From Pterobdella sp. o SKG-2022 (taxonomy: Eukaryota; Annelida; Clitellata; Hirudinida; Piscicolidae): DNA of 64,000 bases. Both the position numbers and the translations under genes were made by a program. Shown here piece by piece: positions 25,791-38,939 of this stretch. The notes below the pieces were generated by a model that was not told the origin of the DNA, did not search any database, and was given only the letters and a program-made list of their open reading frames with translations. The stretch is from positions 13,996,711 through 14,060,710 of the forward strand of contig OZ038322.1 of the NCBI GenBank assembly GCA_964035795.1. Reading direction: 5' to 3'. Position 1 is the first letter of the stretch; every line of letters begins with the position of its first letter.

Positions 25791-28094
25791 AGACGCAATT
25801 ATGTGGTTTGTGATACGAGCTGAGTTGTAAGCTTTTTAGATTAAACTGCACACACGCTCAAAAACTCATGGAAGTTGAATCCTAATCTTAATTCTAATCT
25901 TTAATTCAATAAAGTCTTTCGACGGATTATATTTCAATTTAGTAAACTTTTTAATTAGGATGAGAGCATGGTCTGGCCAATGAAAATAACTTAGTTGGGG
26001 AAGAACAATAGTATTGGAATTATAGTTTTTGATTTTGTGCGCCAAAATGAGATGTTTATCATGATAGGTTTGTTTGTAAAAAGTAGCTCTATCTTTCGAC
26101 AAGTTAACCTGTCATAAAACACGAAAAACTACATTAATAATTTCATAAATAATAAAAAATTAACACTATTAAACAGTGAAAATATATATAAAATAATTCT
26201 AGTAAAATGAAAATAAACTTCAATGAAAAAGGATCTTATATTTCAACCACGTTCAAGGACCACAGAAGAGACATCGCCTACGTAGGAAAGTACATAAAGG
26301 GGCGATAAAATAAAAAGGTGCAAATGGAATGATGACGGCATTAAATGTGCTAGCAAATATGAAGAAATTTTTTTCCATGTATTCTGATTTCAACTACGTC
26401 ACAAATGCTCCTTCTTCTGATTGGTCGCGTGAGAATTGTATGAGTAGTTAGTGAATGAGTGATGGTGGAGAGAAGAGTGAAAAGAAGGGGAAAGAAGAGG
26501 AGAAGGAGAAAGAAAAAAGAAAAAAAAGAAGAAAAAAAAGAAGAACAAAAAGAAGACAAAAAAAATGTATATAATGATGGCTTTTCCGATTGTACAGTAC
26601 CATCTTCTTGATGGGCAACCACATTTTTGAAACCTTTATGCTTTCCATTTGACATCTTTATTTTGTTTCATGATTTCCATATTATGTTATTTATTCTTCT
26701 GTTTTTTATATTGATTTATTGTTCATTTCATGGTGTTTTTTAATAATGCATTATTGTTATAGTTTTCATTCCATTTTTTTCATGATTTTTTTTGTTTTTC
26801 TTTGTTTTTCATGAAGATGTTTATTTTGCGAAATAATAGTAAATAGATACCATAGTTTATCGTCTGTTTCTTTAGATAATACTTTTTTAACATCAAAAAC
26901 AAACGGATGAGAACCATTATTCACAGAAGTTTCTTTTTAAGCATTCCATTTAAAAACCCACCTAATTTGAACGTTGTTGTTTGGATATATTCAAATAATG
27001 AATATAAAATGGAAATTTAAGAAAAAATTGTCAAAGTAAAAAAAAAAGTATTCTCAAAACAAAGTTTTCTAAATAATATAAGTATTCTAAAATATAAAAA
27101 GAATATCAATAAGAATAAGTGAAAAATTAATAACCGTAAAAGTGAGTTTTACTAAAGCGGCGTTAACCCATCGCTTCCCAAGACGCCTTTAAAATTTACA
27201 TTCTGAAGTGATAAAAATTATTCTGCTACAAAATAAGAACTACAAAAATTTCATTTAAAAAGTTTATCCAAAATAATATTTTTAAAACAAAGAGCTTAAA
27301 ATCAAAAAAAAAATTCGCCCATAAAACTAGCCTTTATTTCAAACTTTGAAAGATTCAATCAAACAATAACATAAAAATAACAATTAAATGACAATCAAAT
27401 AAAAAAAAATAAAAAATAAATTATAGATAAAAAACAATAAAGAAACTACATGGAGGACTAAGGACGGCTCAAACGTATAAAATGCACCCGGTGTGAATGG
27501 AGAGATAGCAATTAGAAAGATGAGATAGCCAATTAAATTGCTATATCTTTTTACACTCTGTTTTTGTTTGTTTGTTCATGTGTTTGTTTTATATTGTATG
27601 CGTAGTTGTCTTTTTTTTTCTGTCTATGTTTTTCCATGTGTATGTTTTGCAGTATGTCTTCACACGTGTGTTTGTGGTACTCAGTTCTTGTGGGCTATGA
27701 TTGTGTCAGTGTGTCTTCCTTTGACATTATTCATTTTTATATTTTAAACATCGTCAGAGCACCTATCATACATCTATTTATCACTTGCTTTCTCGCAATC
27801 TGGATTGAATATGCAGACTTGACAGCAAACAAAATATTCGAGTTGCAAAACTAGAGTTTGAAGATTGTAAAAAAAATAACACTTGGTATTAATCTTAAGA
27901 CGACCATTATTTTTGTACTTTTCAAATTTTTTCTGTACTCCAGTTTTTTGATTTTTTCTCAGTTTTTATTCCGTTTTTCCGATTCTTCTCTATTTCTTCG
28001 TCATTTTTTGCCCTTTAAATTTGTTTTCATCACATTTTCAAAATTAAGGTTTTTTTATTTCTATATTTTTATCATTTGAATGTTTTTCTTTGCT

Positions 28095-28175
28095 TTTAAT
28101 AACTCATCTATCCACTCATCCATCTATTCATCCATCCATTCATTCATCCATTCATCCATCCATCCACCCTCCATC
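28095..28175. repeat. (CATC/CATT)n microsatellite
   Basis: Tetranucleotide CATC, CATT and CACT units repeated. A similar tract occurs at about 39.30-39.40 kb. Confidence 0.85.
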
Positions 28176-28509
28176 ACACCACCATATTGAGATCTTGATT
28201 CTTTACGCTCTTTTTGTACATGTTTTTTGTCATTCATATAAAATCTTTCAGAAAAAAGTGGACGCTAGATGAATAAATAATTAATGTTTCGCCATGTTAT
28301 TTTTTGATATTTAGTATCCTTCATAGCGATCTTTATTAGGTTAGTGAGTCTTTACAATGTCAGCCAGCCAATCATAAATTGACTCGTGTCTTTAGTCCGC
28401 CATATTGATTTTGTCCAAGATTTTGTTGACTTTTTTCTTTTTTTTATGTCTTTTTTTTTCTTTTTTGTCAATCTTTATTCGTGTAAAATTTTTCCATGTT
28501 GGATGTTGT

Positions 28510-28765
28510 GGTGCCATAGAAACGTGGTGATGTGGTGCTGTTATGATGTATTGGTGTAGTGATGTAATGTTGGGATGTGATGTGGTGTGATGATGTTTTG
28601 ATGGGGTGATGGTGTGATGTGGTGATTTAGTGATGTGGTGATTTGGTGATGTGGTGCTAATGTGAAATGGTGTGGTGAGTTGGTGCTGTTTTGAGGTGTT
28701 GGGGGGGGTGTGGTGATGTTGTGCTGTGGTGGTGGTGGTGTGGTAGTGATGTGGTAGTGATGTGG
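28510..28765. repeat. GATGTGGTG minisatellite
   Basis: About 250 bases of near-repeats of GTGATGTGGTG and GTGATTTGGTG. The His/Pro/Thr-rich minus-strand frame is a translation of this tract. Confidence 0.75.
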
Positions 28766-31514
28766 TATATCAAATGGTATAGTGCTCAACTTTTGAATCA
28801 AGGAGCCATACAAAAAGCATTTTTGAGCGTATGGCGATTTTACAAAAAATATACAAAAAAACAACTTTGGAAACTCATAACTTGAAGTAAATTTAAAAAT
28901 ATTAAAACAACTATCTTTATATGCGATAAACTAACTCTTGGACTTTATAATTAAATAACTAAATTTATTGGCGCTAAATGCCTTAGATATTGTGAATTTC
29001 AAAATATTTGCGAAACGCTGAACTGCAATGTAGTCAGCTTGAGTGGTTTTGTGAGAAATAAAGTCTGAAATTGGAAAAATTAGTGCATTCGGTGTTGGGC
29101 AACTTTGTTGGGGATATTACCTTTGTTTTTATGGTATGTTTCTAGAATTTTTTATAATTTTGTCGTAAATTTGAGTTTCAAGTTTTTAAAAAATTTTTGG
29201 TTTTCAACGTAAATTATAAAACTTAATGAATTCATTTTGAAAGTTAAAATTTATTGAAATTTTGATTATCTTTTTTAGCAAAAAAATTTTCCAAGCATCA
29301 TATGTAAATCAATTACAACGCATGCAGCAATTAGCAAGTAATAATAGTTTCAATCAAAAAATTTTTACATAAATAAAACGAAAAAAACTATATTAGAGGC
29401 AGAAAATAAGTTGCAATGAAGTACTTTCTTGTTGAGAGTTGTACACAGTAAGGAACTTATGTTGGCAAGCTTTTCAACAGACAAAACTTTTAGTCAAATC
29501 TACATGTGCTTTGAAAAACTTAAATAAAAACTGAAAACCAAAAGTTAAAAAAAGTTTTTGAATTTCACGGACATTCAATTTCGCTCGTTAATTTTTGACT
29601 TTTTGAAAAATTATGCGCATTTGAACGTTAAAACGTCAATTTAAAAATATCGAGACTTAACTGTTCATGACAAATTCAAAAACTGATATTTTGCATTGAC
29701 TTTTTATCGAAAATCTAAAAAAAACTAAAAAGAATTTTACAGCAACAAAATTTATTATTTGGAAGGTCTTAAAAGTTGCACTTCATTGTTGCAACCTTCA
29801 CCACACCACTTCATGCCAGACCATCTCATCAGACTACCATGTATCACTTTGTTGCCACCCACATCACCTATCACTCATACCACTCACATCACAATCTCAC
29901 CACCGACATACTAACACACCAACATGTGATGATGTGTGATGTCTTTTTTTTAATTAAACTAGCCAGCTGTTAGAACTGTTTGTTATTATCTTAATATGGA
30001 TTAATGAAAAGGTTTTTTATGAGTTTGGAAAAAAGAGGGAGATTTTGGGGTGAAAGAAAGTGGGTTTTCTAAAAAGTTGAGGTTTTTTTGTAATGAAAAG
30101 TATGATAAAAAAAAATGATTTTTGGGGTAAGAATTGGTTATGTTGACACTCATTGTGGGAAATTCAAATAAATATTAATCTGATGAACTTTTTCAAGCCA
30201 TAAAGCCTCATATTTGTGCATTCATCGGAGAGAACAAAAGTCCGGAGTGGCTGATTTGTGGGCCTCGTGAATTGCCCTCCATTAGAAGTCTGAATGCAGC
30301 AAAAACTAATAGTTATTTGATGGCGGGAAAGATTATACGCAAAATATGGCCCACAAACCAAAAATATGGCAAAAAGTTGCAAAAATTCTGCTGCAAGTGA
30401 TCATTAGGGATTTGGTGGTGAGCGATGCGACCAAGTGTCGGGTGGCGAAAGATCAGCTCACCTGTATAATCTACATTTTTATATGATAAAACTTTCTGCT
30501 AGAATTTTTGATAAAACACACAAAACCTCCGAGTTTTTGTTCATTTTATTGTTTTTCAATTTATTTTTTTTTATTTTAATATTTTTTTTATTTTTATTCT
30601 TCGATATTTTTGTTTCCGCATGATGGCCATCTATTGGAAATTTCGCATCAAAGCGATTATTTCCAATTCTTCTGCAAATTCAAAGTTTCATGATTTGCTT
30701 CAAACCTACCCCACGTTAGAATAAGTTAACCCCATATAAAAACGAAATAATTTTAAATAAATCTAAAATCAATTTAATTTATTTAAACTTGAACTATTTT
30801 ATCAAGTTACCATTTTTACATTTTAAATGTTAAATAGTTTGTTTAGTATAAATTTTCAAAAGTTGCTCATGGAAAGTCAAAAATACTGTTTTCAATAATT
30901 TTCAAAAGACACGCGTCAAAAGTGAATCAGAAATACGCTGACGTCACGAGGTCATTAGAAGCAATATTACTCGAGAAATTAAAAAAAAGAAACATATTTA
31001 CAGTCTGTTATTGTTGTCAATGTTGCTTTCTGAAATAATTCACATTTTGCTTTTTTGAATTTCTTTCGGTTAAGGCTACTTGCGTTTGTCAGTTACGTCT
31101 AGTTTGGTGTTGATGGCTTATAATTTTAGTTTTTTGATTTGAACTTCCGTTCAATGTACGAAATGCCAATATTTTTACGCATGATGTATTTTACTTGTAA
31201 AGTTATTTTTGAGTTATCACCCAAGATTCCAAAATTTGAAATTGATCATATCATCTGAATATCTCGGTTGAGAGTGTATTCATACTATGTTTTTGAGATT
31301 TGTGAATTTTCGAGTTTGATATATTTTATAAATTATTAAAAAAAGTTTTGATCAATATTTAAAAAATCATTTTTAATAAACTTTAATTAATTATAAAAAA
31401 TTGAAAGTTTGTTAAAAAAATTTTCATAAATTAGATTGTTATTTTCATTTATATAAACATAACTTTTAGTTTTCTTACGTTGCAAGCTTTTATAACGTTC
31501 ATCACAAAAAAACA

Positions 31515-31997
31515 ATGTCGACCTCGGGAGCTTTAAAGGTTATGATTATGGCTAACCTTTACAAGAATATTTTTTAAACTTCATTTAATTTTTCAAAATT
31601 GAACTCGTTTTAAAATTAAAATTTTTTTAAACAATTTTAGACAGTGGCTAAACACATTCCTCTCATAAAGTTTCCAAGTAGATTGGCTGGAGGTAATTCT
31701 TTTTTTCCTAAATGTTATTTCAAATTTTTAAACTTCGTTTATTTGCTTTAGCGGTTCAACACAGTATCCCGTCATCTTCTTCCTCTTCAAAAGCTACATC
31801 TTCAAAAAACACAAACTCATTTTCTGTGGAAGAGTCTTCATTATCTGCTCGTTTTCGAAGAAAGCCCATCTCCCAAGAAGAAATTGATTACATCTTTGTA
31901 ATAATTATTTATATATATATACTTTTAATTAAATATGCCTCAATATTTTTGTTATATTTAATGAATCTACAACCTACAGAGGGGAGGGCCTGAATAG
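31515..31997 (+). CDS. MRPS36: MRPS36/KGD4-like 2-oxoglutarate dehydrogenase adaptor, four exons
   Basis: Small mitochondrial protein (KGD4, once called MRPS36) that tethers the E3 subunit to the 2-oxoglutarate dehydrogenase core. Exons: 31515-31538 (ATG, 8 codons), 31641-31692, 31752-31897, 31980-31997 (stop TAG). All junctions keep phase and have GT/AG ends. Diagnostic blocks are VAKHIPLIKFPSR (family: KPHTPLIRFP), FRRKPISQEEIDYI (family: YRRKLVSQEEMEFI) and the C-terminal RGGPE. The product is about 80 residues, with a Ser-rich middle, slightly shorter than the human form (about 103). An AATAAA lies 38 bp after the stop. The neighbouring transporter starts about 315 bp downstream on the same strand. 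Confidence 0.85.
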
Positions 31998-32034
31998 TTG
32001 ATGCATATTCATGAAGTGAAATGAAGAACACTGA

Positions 32035-32040
32035 AATAAA
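32035..32040 (+). terminator. Poly(A) signal of the MRPS36-like gene
   Basis: AATAAA 38 bp after the TAG stop, the expected position for a 3' processing signal. Confidence 0.6.
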
Positions 32041-32311
32041 TTTCGTTGCCATTTGACAATTAATCAGTGAAATGTATTAACTTTTGAAATATAGTTGGAG
32101 GAAGAACTTCTCGTAGGCTTATATTTTTAGGAAAATTTTTTTGTTTTTACATGATTAAATACACTTAAAAAATATTCAAAAAGTTTCAAAGGAATATTAA
32201 ATAAATTAATTAAAAGCCTTTGGTTTGCAATTAAGATGTTTATATAAGAATCTATTGGACTTTATTTCTTAAAGCTGTTCTGTTCAATGATGAGCTTAAA
32301 AATGATTTGAG

Positions 32312-34393
32312 ATGCTTAAGAATAAGTGGAAATGGTTCAAGACTGGTGCTGTTTTGTTGGCTACCTTCAATGCTGTACGTTTAAGTTTATGCATTCATTC
32401 AAACAAAACTCACTTTCAAATTATTCAAGGGCTTCAACTTGGGATTGTTTGGACCTACACTACCTGATGTGCAAGTTCTCACTTCAAGTACCACTGCAGA
32501 AATCTCCACCACTATGATCTGGATGGGCTTTTTGAGCATGGTGGGAGCTGTTTTTCTGGGCTCTTTATTTGACAGATTTGATGGCATTCTTGTCATTTCT
32601 GGGTGCCTTTTATGCCAGGCTTTATCTTTTGCTACTGCTACCTTGCCCTCCATTCTCCCTGGATTTCAAATCCTCATTTCTATTGGGTTTCTTTTCAATA
32701 TTGGACTTCTTACTGGTCAGTGGTTTCAATCTAAATTTGAAATTAGATGAGCATATTATTAAATATATTATCAAGTACTATAGGTTCTTGACAGTTACTA
32801 CTTTATTAACGAAATTTTTTCTCGGATCATAAGCAATGTTCATCAGTTCTCTACTCTAATAGTTGTGCAAAATTTTTAATAAATTATTAATGAAATCGAT
32901 ATCGCAAAGCTTTGTTTTAATAAAGATATTGAATTGTATTACTCTTTCACAAAATTACTTATGAAGTTATAACAACCAATATAGGAACTATGTCGGTGAA
33001 CAGTGAGATATGGAGGGAGTTGGGTGGCATGGGGGCACCAATCCTGCAGGCCACGGACCTTGTCCACTCTCTAGGAACCGCTCTCACTCCCATCGCCATG
33101 GCTCAGTTTCTCAACAAGAACCAGTCCTCATTTAACGTTTCTCTCAAAGGAGGACAAGATGATGACTATTTGTATCATGGAATTTTCTCAAAGTACAAAC
33201 CAGTACAAAAAGCTTATCTAGTCACAGGGGTGTTTGATATAGCTATCTCCATTGTTTGTTTCATTGTCTTTTTGTGCGATAAGATATGGATGGCATATTT
33301 GGCTGCCCAGGAAGGCAAGATCAGATTCAGCAGGATTCGGTATTATTCTACTTCGAACTCAAAAGAAAAAGCCATTCCAGCTGTGACGAGAACCAGGAAA
33401 ACTTCGGACATCTTGTTCTGTAAGAAATCTCACGGAGATTACATGAGTGAGAGAAAGAAAAGGACAAGAAATGAAAGAGATTTGGAGGGGGGTGTTATAT
33501 TGGAGACTGAAGTTGTCATCACTAAGAATGTCAATTTGAAAGATATCAAGTCAACGGTGAGAGACAGTTTTAAGAAGGAATTAAACGAGCGGAGAGCGAG
33601 TATAAAAGTGGAACAATTAAACGAAATAAAAGCTTTGACAGAAATGAAATTTTCCACATCGAAGAATGCTCATCGTCTTTCCATCAGTGACTTGGGGGAA
33701 GACATTCCTCAGATGGAGGCGGCATGGCCTTTGGTATCATTTTTTTCAGTGGTGCTCTTGCTCTTTGTCACCAACGGAGGCAGAGATGCCATGATGTTGG
33801 GTCTTTTGTACACATACGTGCATACATACCTAGGCTGGGAGACATTACAAGGGGCAGGTTTGGTGACCACCTACCACTTTGCCCGCACTTTCATTCACTT
33901 CATCTTTGTGTACCTGGCTCACAGGATCTCCTCTATTCATATAAGTATCTTCAACATCGTCATTTTCATGTTTTCTTCTATCTTAATGCTTGCAACATCC
34001 CCCCTCTCTTCCCTCCCTCTCGTTTTCATCAGTGTCGTTTTGACCGCAGTAGCATCCTCAAACACACACCCAACCTTCATTGTATTTGTTCAACACAATC
34101 TCCAAGTGACAGGCAAGATAATGGGAGTGTTGTATGGTGCCATTTCAGCTGGCCAGATCATCTACTCTCCCCTCCTCGGAGTCTTCCTGCAGGAGGTTGG
34201 AGCCATTGCCTTCCCTTCCTTTCTTTTCATCACTTCCATCTTCACTCTTTTCTTTTTTCTTTGGTCTTACTATCTAACGAAAAATATTAAACAATTTGTC
34301 ATTGATAAAAAATTGAAAAAACTTGAGAGCAAGAAGCGCAGAAATGAAAAGATTTTTAATGAAAACACCTCTTTAAATTTGAAATTTATATGA
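32312..34393 (+). CDS. MFSD4: MFSD4-like major facilitator superfamily transporter
   Basis: Twelve-helix MFS membrane transporter of the MFSD4/NaGLT1-like group; the substrate in this organism is unknown, with sugars suggested by the family. Exons: 32312-32374 (ATG, MLKNKWKWFKTG), 32430-32715 and 32985-34393 (stop TGA). Phases match at both introns, giving about 585 residues. The first exons give GFNLGLFGPTLPDVQ, matching the family's first helix and LLGPTL motif, then a GSLFDRFDG loop like the MFS A-motif. A long basic loop (about residues 240-370) separates the two six-helix halves. The second half opens with LLLFVTNGGRDAMMLGLLYT, close to the family's LFMTDG block. It converges tail to tail with the protocadherin gene, 323 bp apart. 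Confidence 0.83.
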
Positions 34394-34616
34394 AATAGAC
34401 TCATTTGGTATTATATTTTGATATCAGTTTCTAAATTACAATTACAAATGTGTCAAATGAAAAACAAGCTATTGTACAGCTGAGTTGGCAAGTGGGAAAG
34501 CTTCAAAGTTCAAGTTACATAAAAATAACGTGTTCAAAGCTATGAAAGCGATGGTAAAAAATAATAATATTATTGCAAGATGGAAAAAATCGAGTTAAGA
34601 CAAAATATAAAAATAC

Positions 34617-34622
34617 TTTATT
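34617..34622 (-). terminator. Poly(A) signal of the protocadherin gene
   Basis: AATAAA on the minus strand, 95 bp after the protocadherin stop codon. Confidence 0.55.
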
Positions 34623-34716
34623 CCCAATAGTGCGACATTTGAATGACTGAGGCACAAAAGGCATGTTAAAAAATGTATAAAATTAAAATTGTTTTTAAAA
34701 ACTGATTTTTGGAAGG

Positions 34717-37700
34717 TTATTCAGCATTGTTGATGTTTCTGAAGGACGAGGTGTTAGTGTTGTGCAATCCATAGTTGTTGTTATGTTCCGTGTCGAAGAA
34801 TGTCTTAAGCTTTGTGTTTCGTGGCATGCTGGAGTAGGAGTCATAAGCCTTCAAACCACCTTCTTTCTCGTAAACATTCTCTGGTGCCACTCTAGCATCA
34901 GTTTCATCTTTCATGTTAGATTCTTGATAGGTCTTAGCGTCGTCGTCATAAAAAGCTTCATCTGGCTTGTAAGTTGAGTACATGGTGGGTACAATAAAGT
35001 CGGGAGGGTCAGAGAAGTCTTGTTGGAGCGTAGGAAGGTCACTAGAATCATCGGGGTTGAAGAAGTTTTGAATGCGTGGAGGGTTGGAAGTGGGGTGTTG
35101 TAAGTCGTTGTTGCCTGCCAGATTGGTCTGTTCAATGGTGGGTTTTTATATAACTTAATTTTGAAAAATTTGTTTTAAAAGTATTTCAATAAACAATTAT
35201 TTAGCATGAAGATGACTTTCAAGTTGAAATAAAAATAAAATACCTTAAACTGAATATTTTGACAAACTATAAATAACTACATGATGAAAGTTATGTTAGC
35301 ATCATAAAAAGTGCTTACCTTGCTGTTGTTTTTCTTCGCTTTGAAAAGCTTATTGGAAAACTTTTCTGAAGGTTTGTTTTGTTCATTTGTTACGGGGTTA
35401 CTTTTCCCATTGGTTGCTAATGAGTTATTGTTAGTTTCGTTTTTCTCCAGCATAAAGTTTCTTTCATTTGGGTTGATATTATCATTGTTGATGTTGAATA
35501 TGTTAGATTCTTTTGGGCCATTATATATTGCTTTGCTTTTATTTTTCTTTAAAGTTGAATATTTTTTGTCAGTTTTTCTTTTTTTAATCAACTTTGAAAC
35601 AATAACGATCAAGACTATAAGAAGCAGTAAAACAGCAAGACTGACAAACCCAATAATAATGTAGGTTATAGGAAGAGATTTGTCTTGGAGAGCGGCTTGT
35701 AAAGCCTCAATTGTGAAGTTCTGACCTAGCTTCACTGTGACAAGGTATTGGATGTGGGTAGTGAGAGAGGGAATGCCATGGTCTTTTGCCACAGTTTTGA
35801 CAGTCAAGTTTAAATCCTCTTTTTCGTTCAATAATTCTTGGGGAATCTTGAGTAGTGATTCCGGAAGAAGAAAGAGACTATTTGTTGATTGGTTGACTTT
35901 AAAGACCTCAACATCGAAGATTTTGTTTGCTTCCACATGCACATGACTGTTGTTTTTGGCATCTTTGTCCTCCACAGACAAGAAACAAATGTAGATAGGG
36001 TTTTTTGTTAATTTCTCAATATCCATGGAATATTCAACGTTGGAACAGTTGCTGTTGAAAGAAGGAGAGTTGTCATTGACATCAACGATGTGAACTTTGA
36101 CCCTGGTTTCTGAAGAGAACAGGTTGTTATGAAGATCAACAGCGATTACATCAAACTGGTAGGTGTCCTTCGTTTCTCTGTCTATCTCGAGCCCGTTGGT
36201 GCTTATCACTCCAGAAGTCAGATCTATTTTAAATGGGAAACCTGTTTTGGTTTCGATGATTTTGTATTGGACCAAATTGAAAGGTTCTGAATCTAAATCT
36301 ACAGCTTTGACTTCACCTACTGGAAGATTTTCTGAAGAGTTTTCTTCGATAGAAAATTCATAATACTCTTTCTCAAACAGTGGTTTTTCATCGTTTAAAT
36401 CAAGGATTTCAATGGAGAATATTGTTTTTGTGGTGGTGAGAGGGTTGTTGGCCAAATTGCTTTCTTTTTGGCTGCAGTTTTTACATTTATTATCTGCTTG
36501 AATGCAAATTTCAATCCTTTTGAGTTGTTCGTGGTCAAACGATGTTGTAGTATTGACTGTGCCATCCTTTTCATCAACCCTCACGTATTTTGAATCCTCG
36601 CCTTCATCACAAAGAAAATATCTGAATTCTGATGCCAAACCTTCGTCTTTATCTACAGCTTTCACCTTTCCAATGTTGACGTTCACGAAATTGTTTTCCT
36701 TCACTTTCACATTGTAAGTTTTCTTTTCAAATTGGGGCGGATTATCATCAACGTCTTTGATTCGTATGGTGGTGGTTTTGTAAGTTTCTTGGGCAGGGAA
36801 CCCAAAATCTCTACATACCACTGTCACGTCAAACTTGTCTATTTTTTCTTTGTCTAGGGTTTTCTTGTTGCTTGTTTCTAATTTGTACTCATTTTCTGAT
36901 ATTTTGGAGAGAATGAAATAGTCACTTTCTTCAGTGAGAGAGCAAGCCACCCTTCCATTGTCACCACTGTCCTTGTCAGTCACTCTAAGATGAAAGACGA
37001 AAGTGAACGGAGGCTCATTCTCGAAGATTCCATCTTCAGCCAGATTTTGGGGCATAATGGTGATTTCTGGCACAGCATCGTTTAGGTCGATCACGTTGAT
37101 TATAATATTCGTAGTGGCATGTTTGGGGTTTGGAGCGGAGTCTTTTGCTAACACTTGAAAGTTGAAGTTTTTCTTTTTGTTATAATTAAGTAATTTTCTC
37201 AAACTTAGCTCACCAGAGACAGCATCGAGTTTGAATACTTTATCGAGGGCGATTGCTTCTCGAGGTGGAAACAAATACTGAATCCTGCCATTTTCGCCCG
37301 AGTCTAGATCCTTAGCTTCAAATTTGTAGATAACTTCTCCCACAGGAAAACTCTCGTTTAATGGAAAACTATATGAATTTTCTTGGAAGAAGGGTGCGTT
37401 ATCATTGATGTCTTTTACATCCACAGTTACTTGCAAAAGTCCTGACTGGTTGTCACCATCAGACGCTTTCACAACTATTTTATAAGCAATTTTATCTTCG
37501 AAATCCAAACTCTTCAAAAGTTTCAGTTTCAAATTTTCAGACGAAAAAATTTCGTTTATTTTCTCATGAATCAACTCGAAAACTTGCTCTTCGTCTTCTT
37601 CAATGAAACTACCGGTCTTGACGCTTTTTTGAGACACAATCTCATAAGTCTGCACTTCAAATAAACCCACATCTCCATCTACAGCCAAAGGCAAGAACAC

Positions 37701-38181
37701 TGTAGTTCCAATCGCAGAGTTTTCAGCCATTTCCACTTCAAAGGAGTCAGGATTAAACGTTGGTGTGTTGTCGTTCTTGTCGAGAATTGTGAATGAGATC
37801 TGAAAAGTATCGAAACTAGGTTGGTAGAGGCCAACAGTCAGCTCAAACTTGCACTCATTTTGTTTGTGGCACAATTCTTCCCTGTCAATGCCCTCCGCAC
37901 TAGTGAACAAGTCTCCTGTTTTTTGGTCGAGTATAAAATGGTCCCTGTGTTCCTCATCGGCGGGAATCTCAAAGTAATAGGAGGCCTGGTGGTCTTCCAG
38001 ACTAGGGATGTTGAATTTTTGCACCAGATTCACAATGAATGCTTTTTTGGCGTTTTCAACTATGTCAAAACTGCTTTGAGCGGCTATGAAGCTTAAGCAG
38101 GATATGACGAGAAAACAATATTTACAAAACATTTTGAGATAATCCATACAGTACAACGACCTAAGTTAGTTTTCCTCTCAT
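34717..38181 (-). CDS. Protocadherin, seven cadherin repeats, two coding exons
   Basis: Calcium-dependent homophilic adhesion protein at the cell surface. Exon 1 (38181-35319; ATG at 38156) encodes 946 residues: a signal peptide (MFCKYCFLVISCLSFIAAQ), EC repeats ending in DKNDNTP (126), DINDNAP (249), DLNDAVP (357), DVDDNPP (468), DLNDEKP (586), DVNDNSP (692), a seventh repeat to about 815, and a membrane helix at about 829-854. It is spliced in phase 0 at an AAG/GTAAGC donor to exon 2 (35127-34717), which adds 136 residues to the stop, for a total of about 1082. Seven ECs fit delta-1-type protocadherins. The tail is Asn/Ser-rich without a recognised vertebrate CM motif. Some calcium motifs are atypical (DLNDAV, DLNDEK). 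Reading through the donor instead gives a short tail ending VSTFYDANITFIM. Confidence 0.9.
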
Positions 38182-38840
38182 CTGTAAAAAAGGTGATAGT
38201 TTTAGTATCCAAGTTCAAAAAAAACTCACAAAACCTATCAAAAATCCAATATTGCAGTTGTTAATACAAAAACTTTGAAAACGTTTTGTGTTCGTGCAGT
38301 AATTATAAAAGCTTCACAACATACTTCTATTATATATATCTCCCTTTCACATACTTCTTCACATGCTTAAGATTGTAGCATATTTCGATAATTGTGCTTT
38401 GAGTTGTTGAACAGGTAAAAATGAATGAGCGATGTGGAGTGACGTTGAATAAAAACAAGCTTTAAAATATTATGAATCTAAAAAAAAACTTAAGAGAGAA
38501 AAATAATTTGTTTGCCTAAGTCTGACAATGGGTTATTATTAGCTTAGAATATCTACTAGACAATGTAAATCTTAGTTTCCTTAGATAAACAGTGCTAAAA
38601 ACTCGAAACAAAGTTAGCTCATTAAACAGCAAACTTTTGTGCTTTATCCCCCAAGAGACTAACATCCAACTAATTAAATAACACCAAGATAGTATTTCAA
38701 TTAAAGAAGTTCCCGATAACTGGTTATTTTACACTTAAGCTCTCTCGGTATATCCGTAGTAATTAAAATTTATTCATCAAATTTGAAGCAATCATAATTA
38801 TGATTCATAAATAAACAAATTCTTGAAAACTCCACTCACC

Positions 38841-38930
38841 TTGAAGTCTCAAAACAACTCAGAGAATGATGAATGTGGCAATTTTGAGTTCGTTATTGAC
38901 GGCTCTCACTTATAAATAACTTTAACTGTT
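38841..38930 (-). promoter_or_regulatory. Probable protocadherin 5' UTR exon and TATA-like promoter
   Basis: A strong AAG/GTGAGT donor at 38840/38839 (minus strand) pairs with the TTTTTTACAG acceptor at 38182, just upstream of the protocadherin ATG. This implies a non-coding first exon. TTTATAAG at 38909-38916 lies in the right place to act as a TATA box for a start site near 38.88 kb. The transcription start itself is inferred. Confidence 0.4.
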
Positions 38931-38939
38931 AGAAAACCT

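Larger units (their letters stand above)
16414..31514. other. Long, largely non-coding stretch
   Basis: AT-rich sequence upstream of the lectin exon and before the MRPS36-like gene. Open frames are short and mostly low-complexity (T-rich, CA, GT or GATG repeats). Repeats within it are listed separately. The missing 5' exons of the receptor gene may lie here; I could not identify a signal-peptide exon with confidence. Confidence 0.5.

Noticed and set aside
26350..26655. 101-codon minus frame starting MSNGKHKGFKNVV
   Set aside because: The first 20 codons look normal and a weak GTACTG donor follows, but the rest is T-rich low complexity and I found no partner exon.
33724..34290. 188-codon frame overlapping the transporter
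   Set aside because: Shadow frame of the MFSD4-like coding exon; no membrane pattern of its own.
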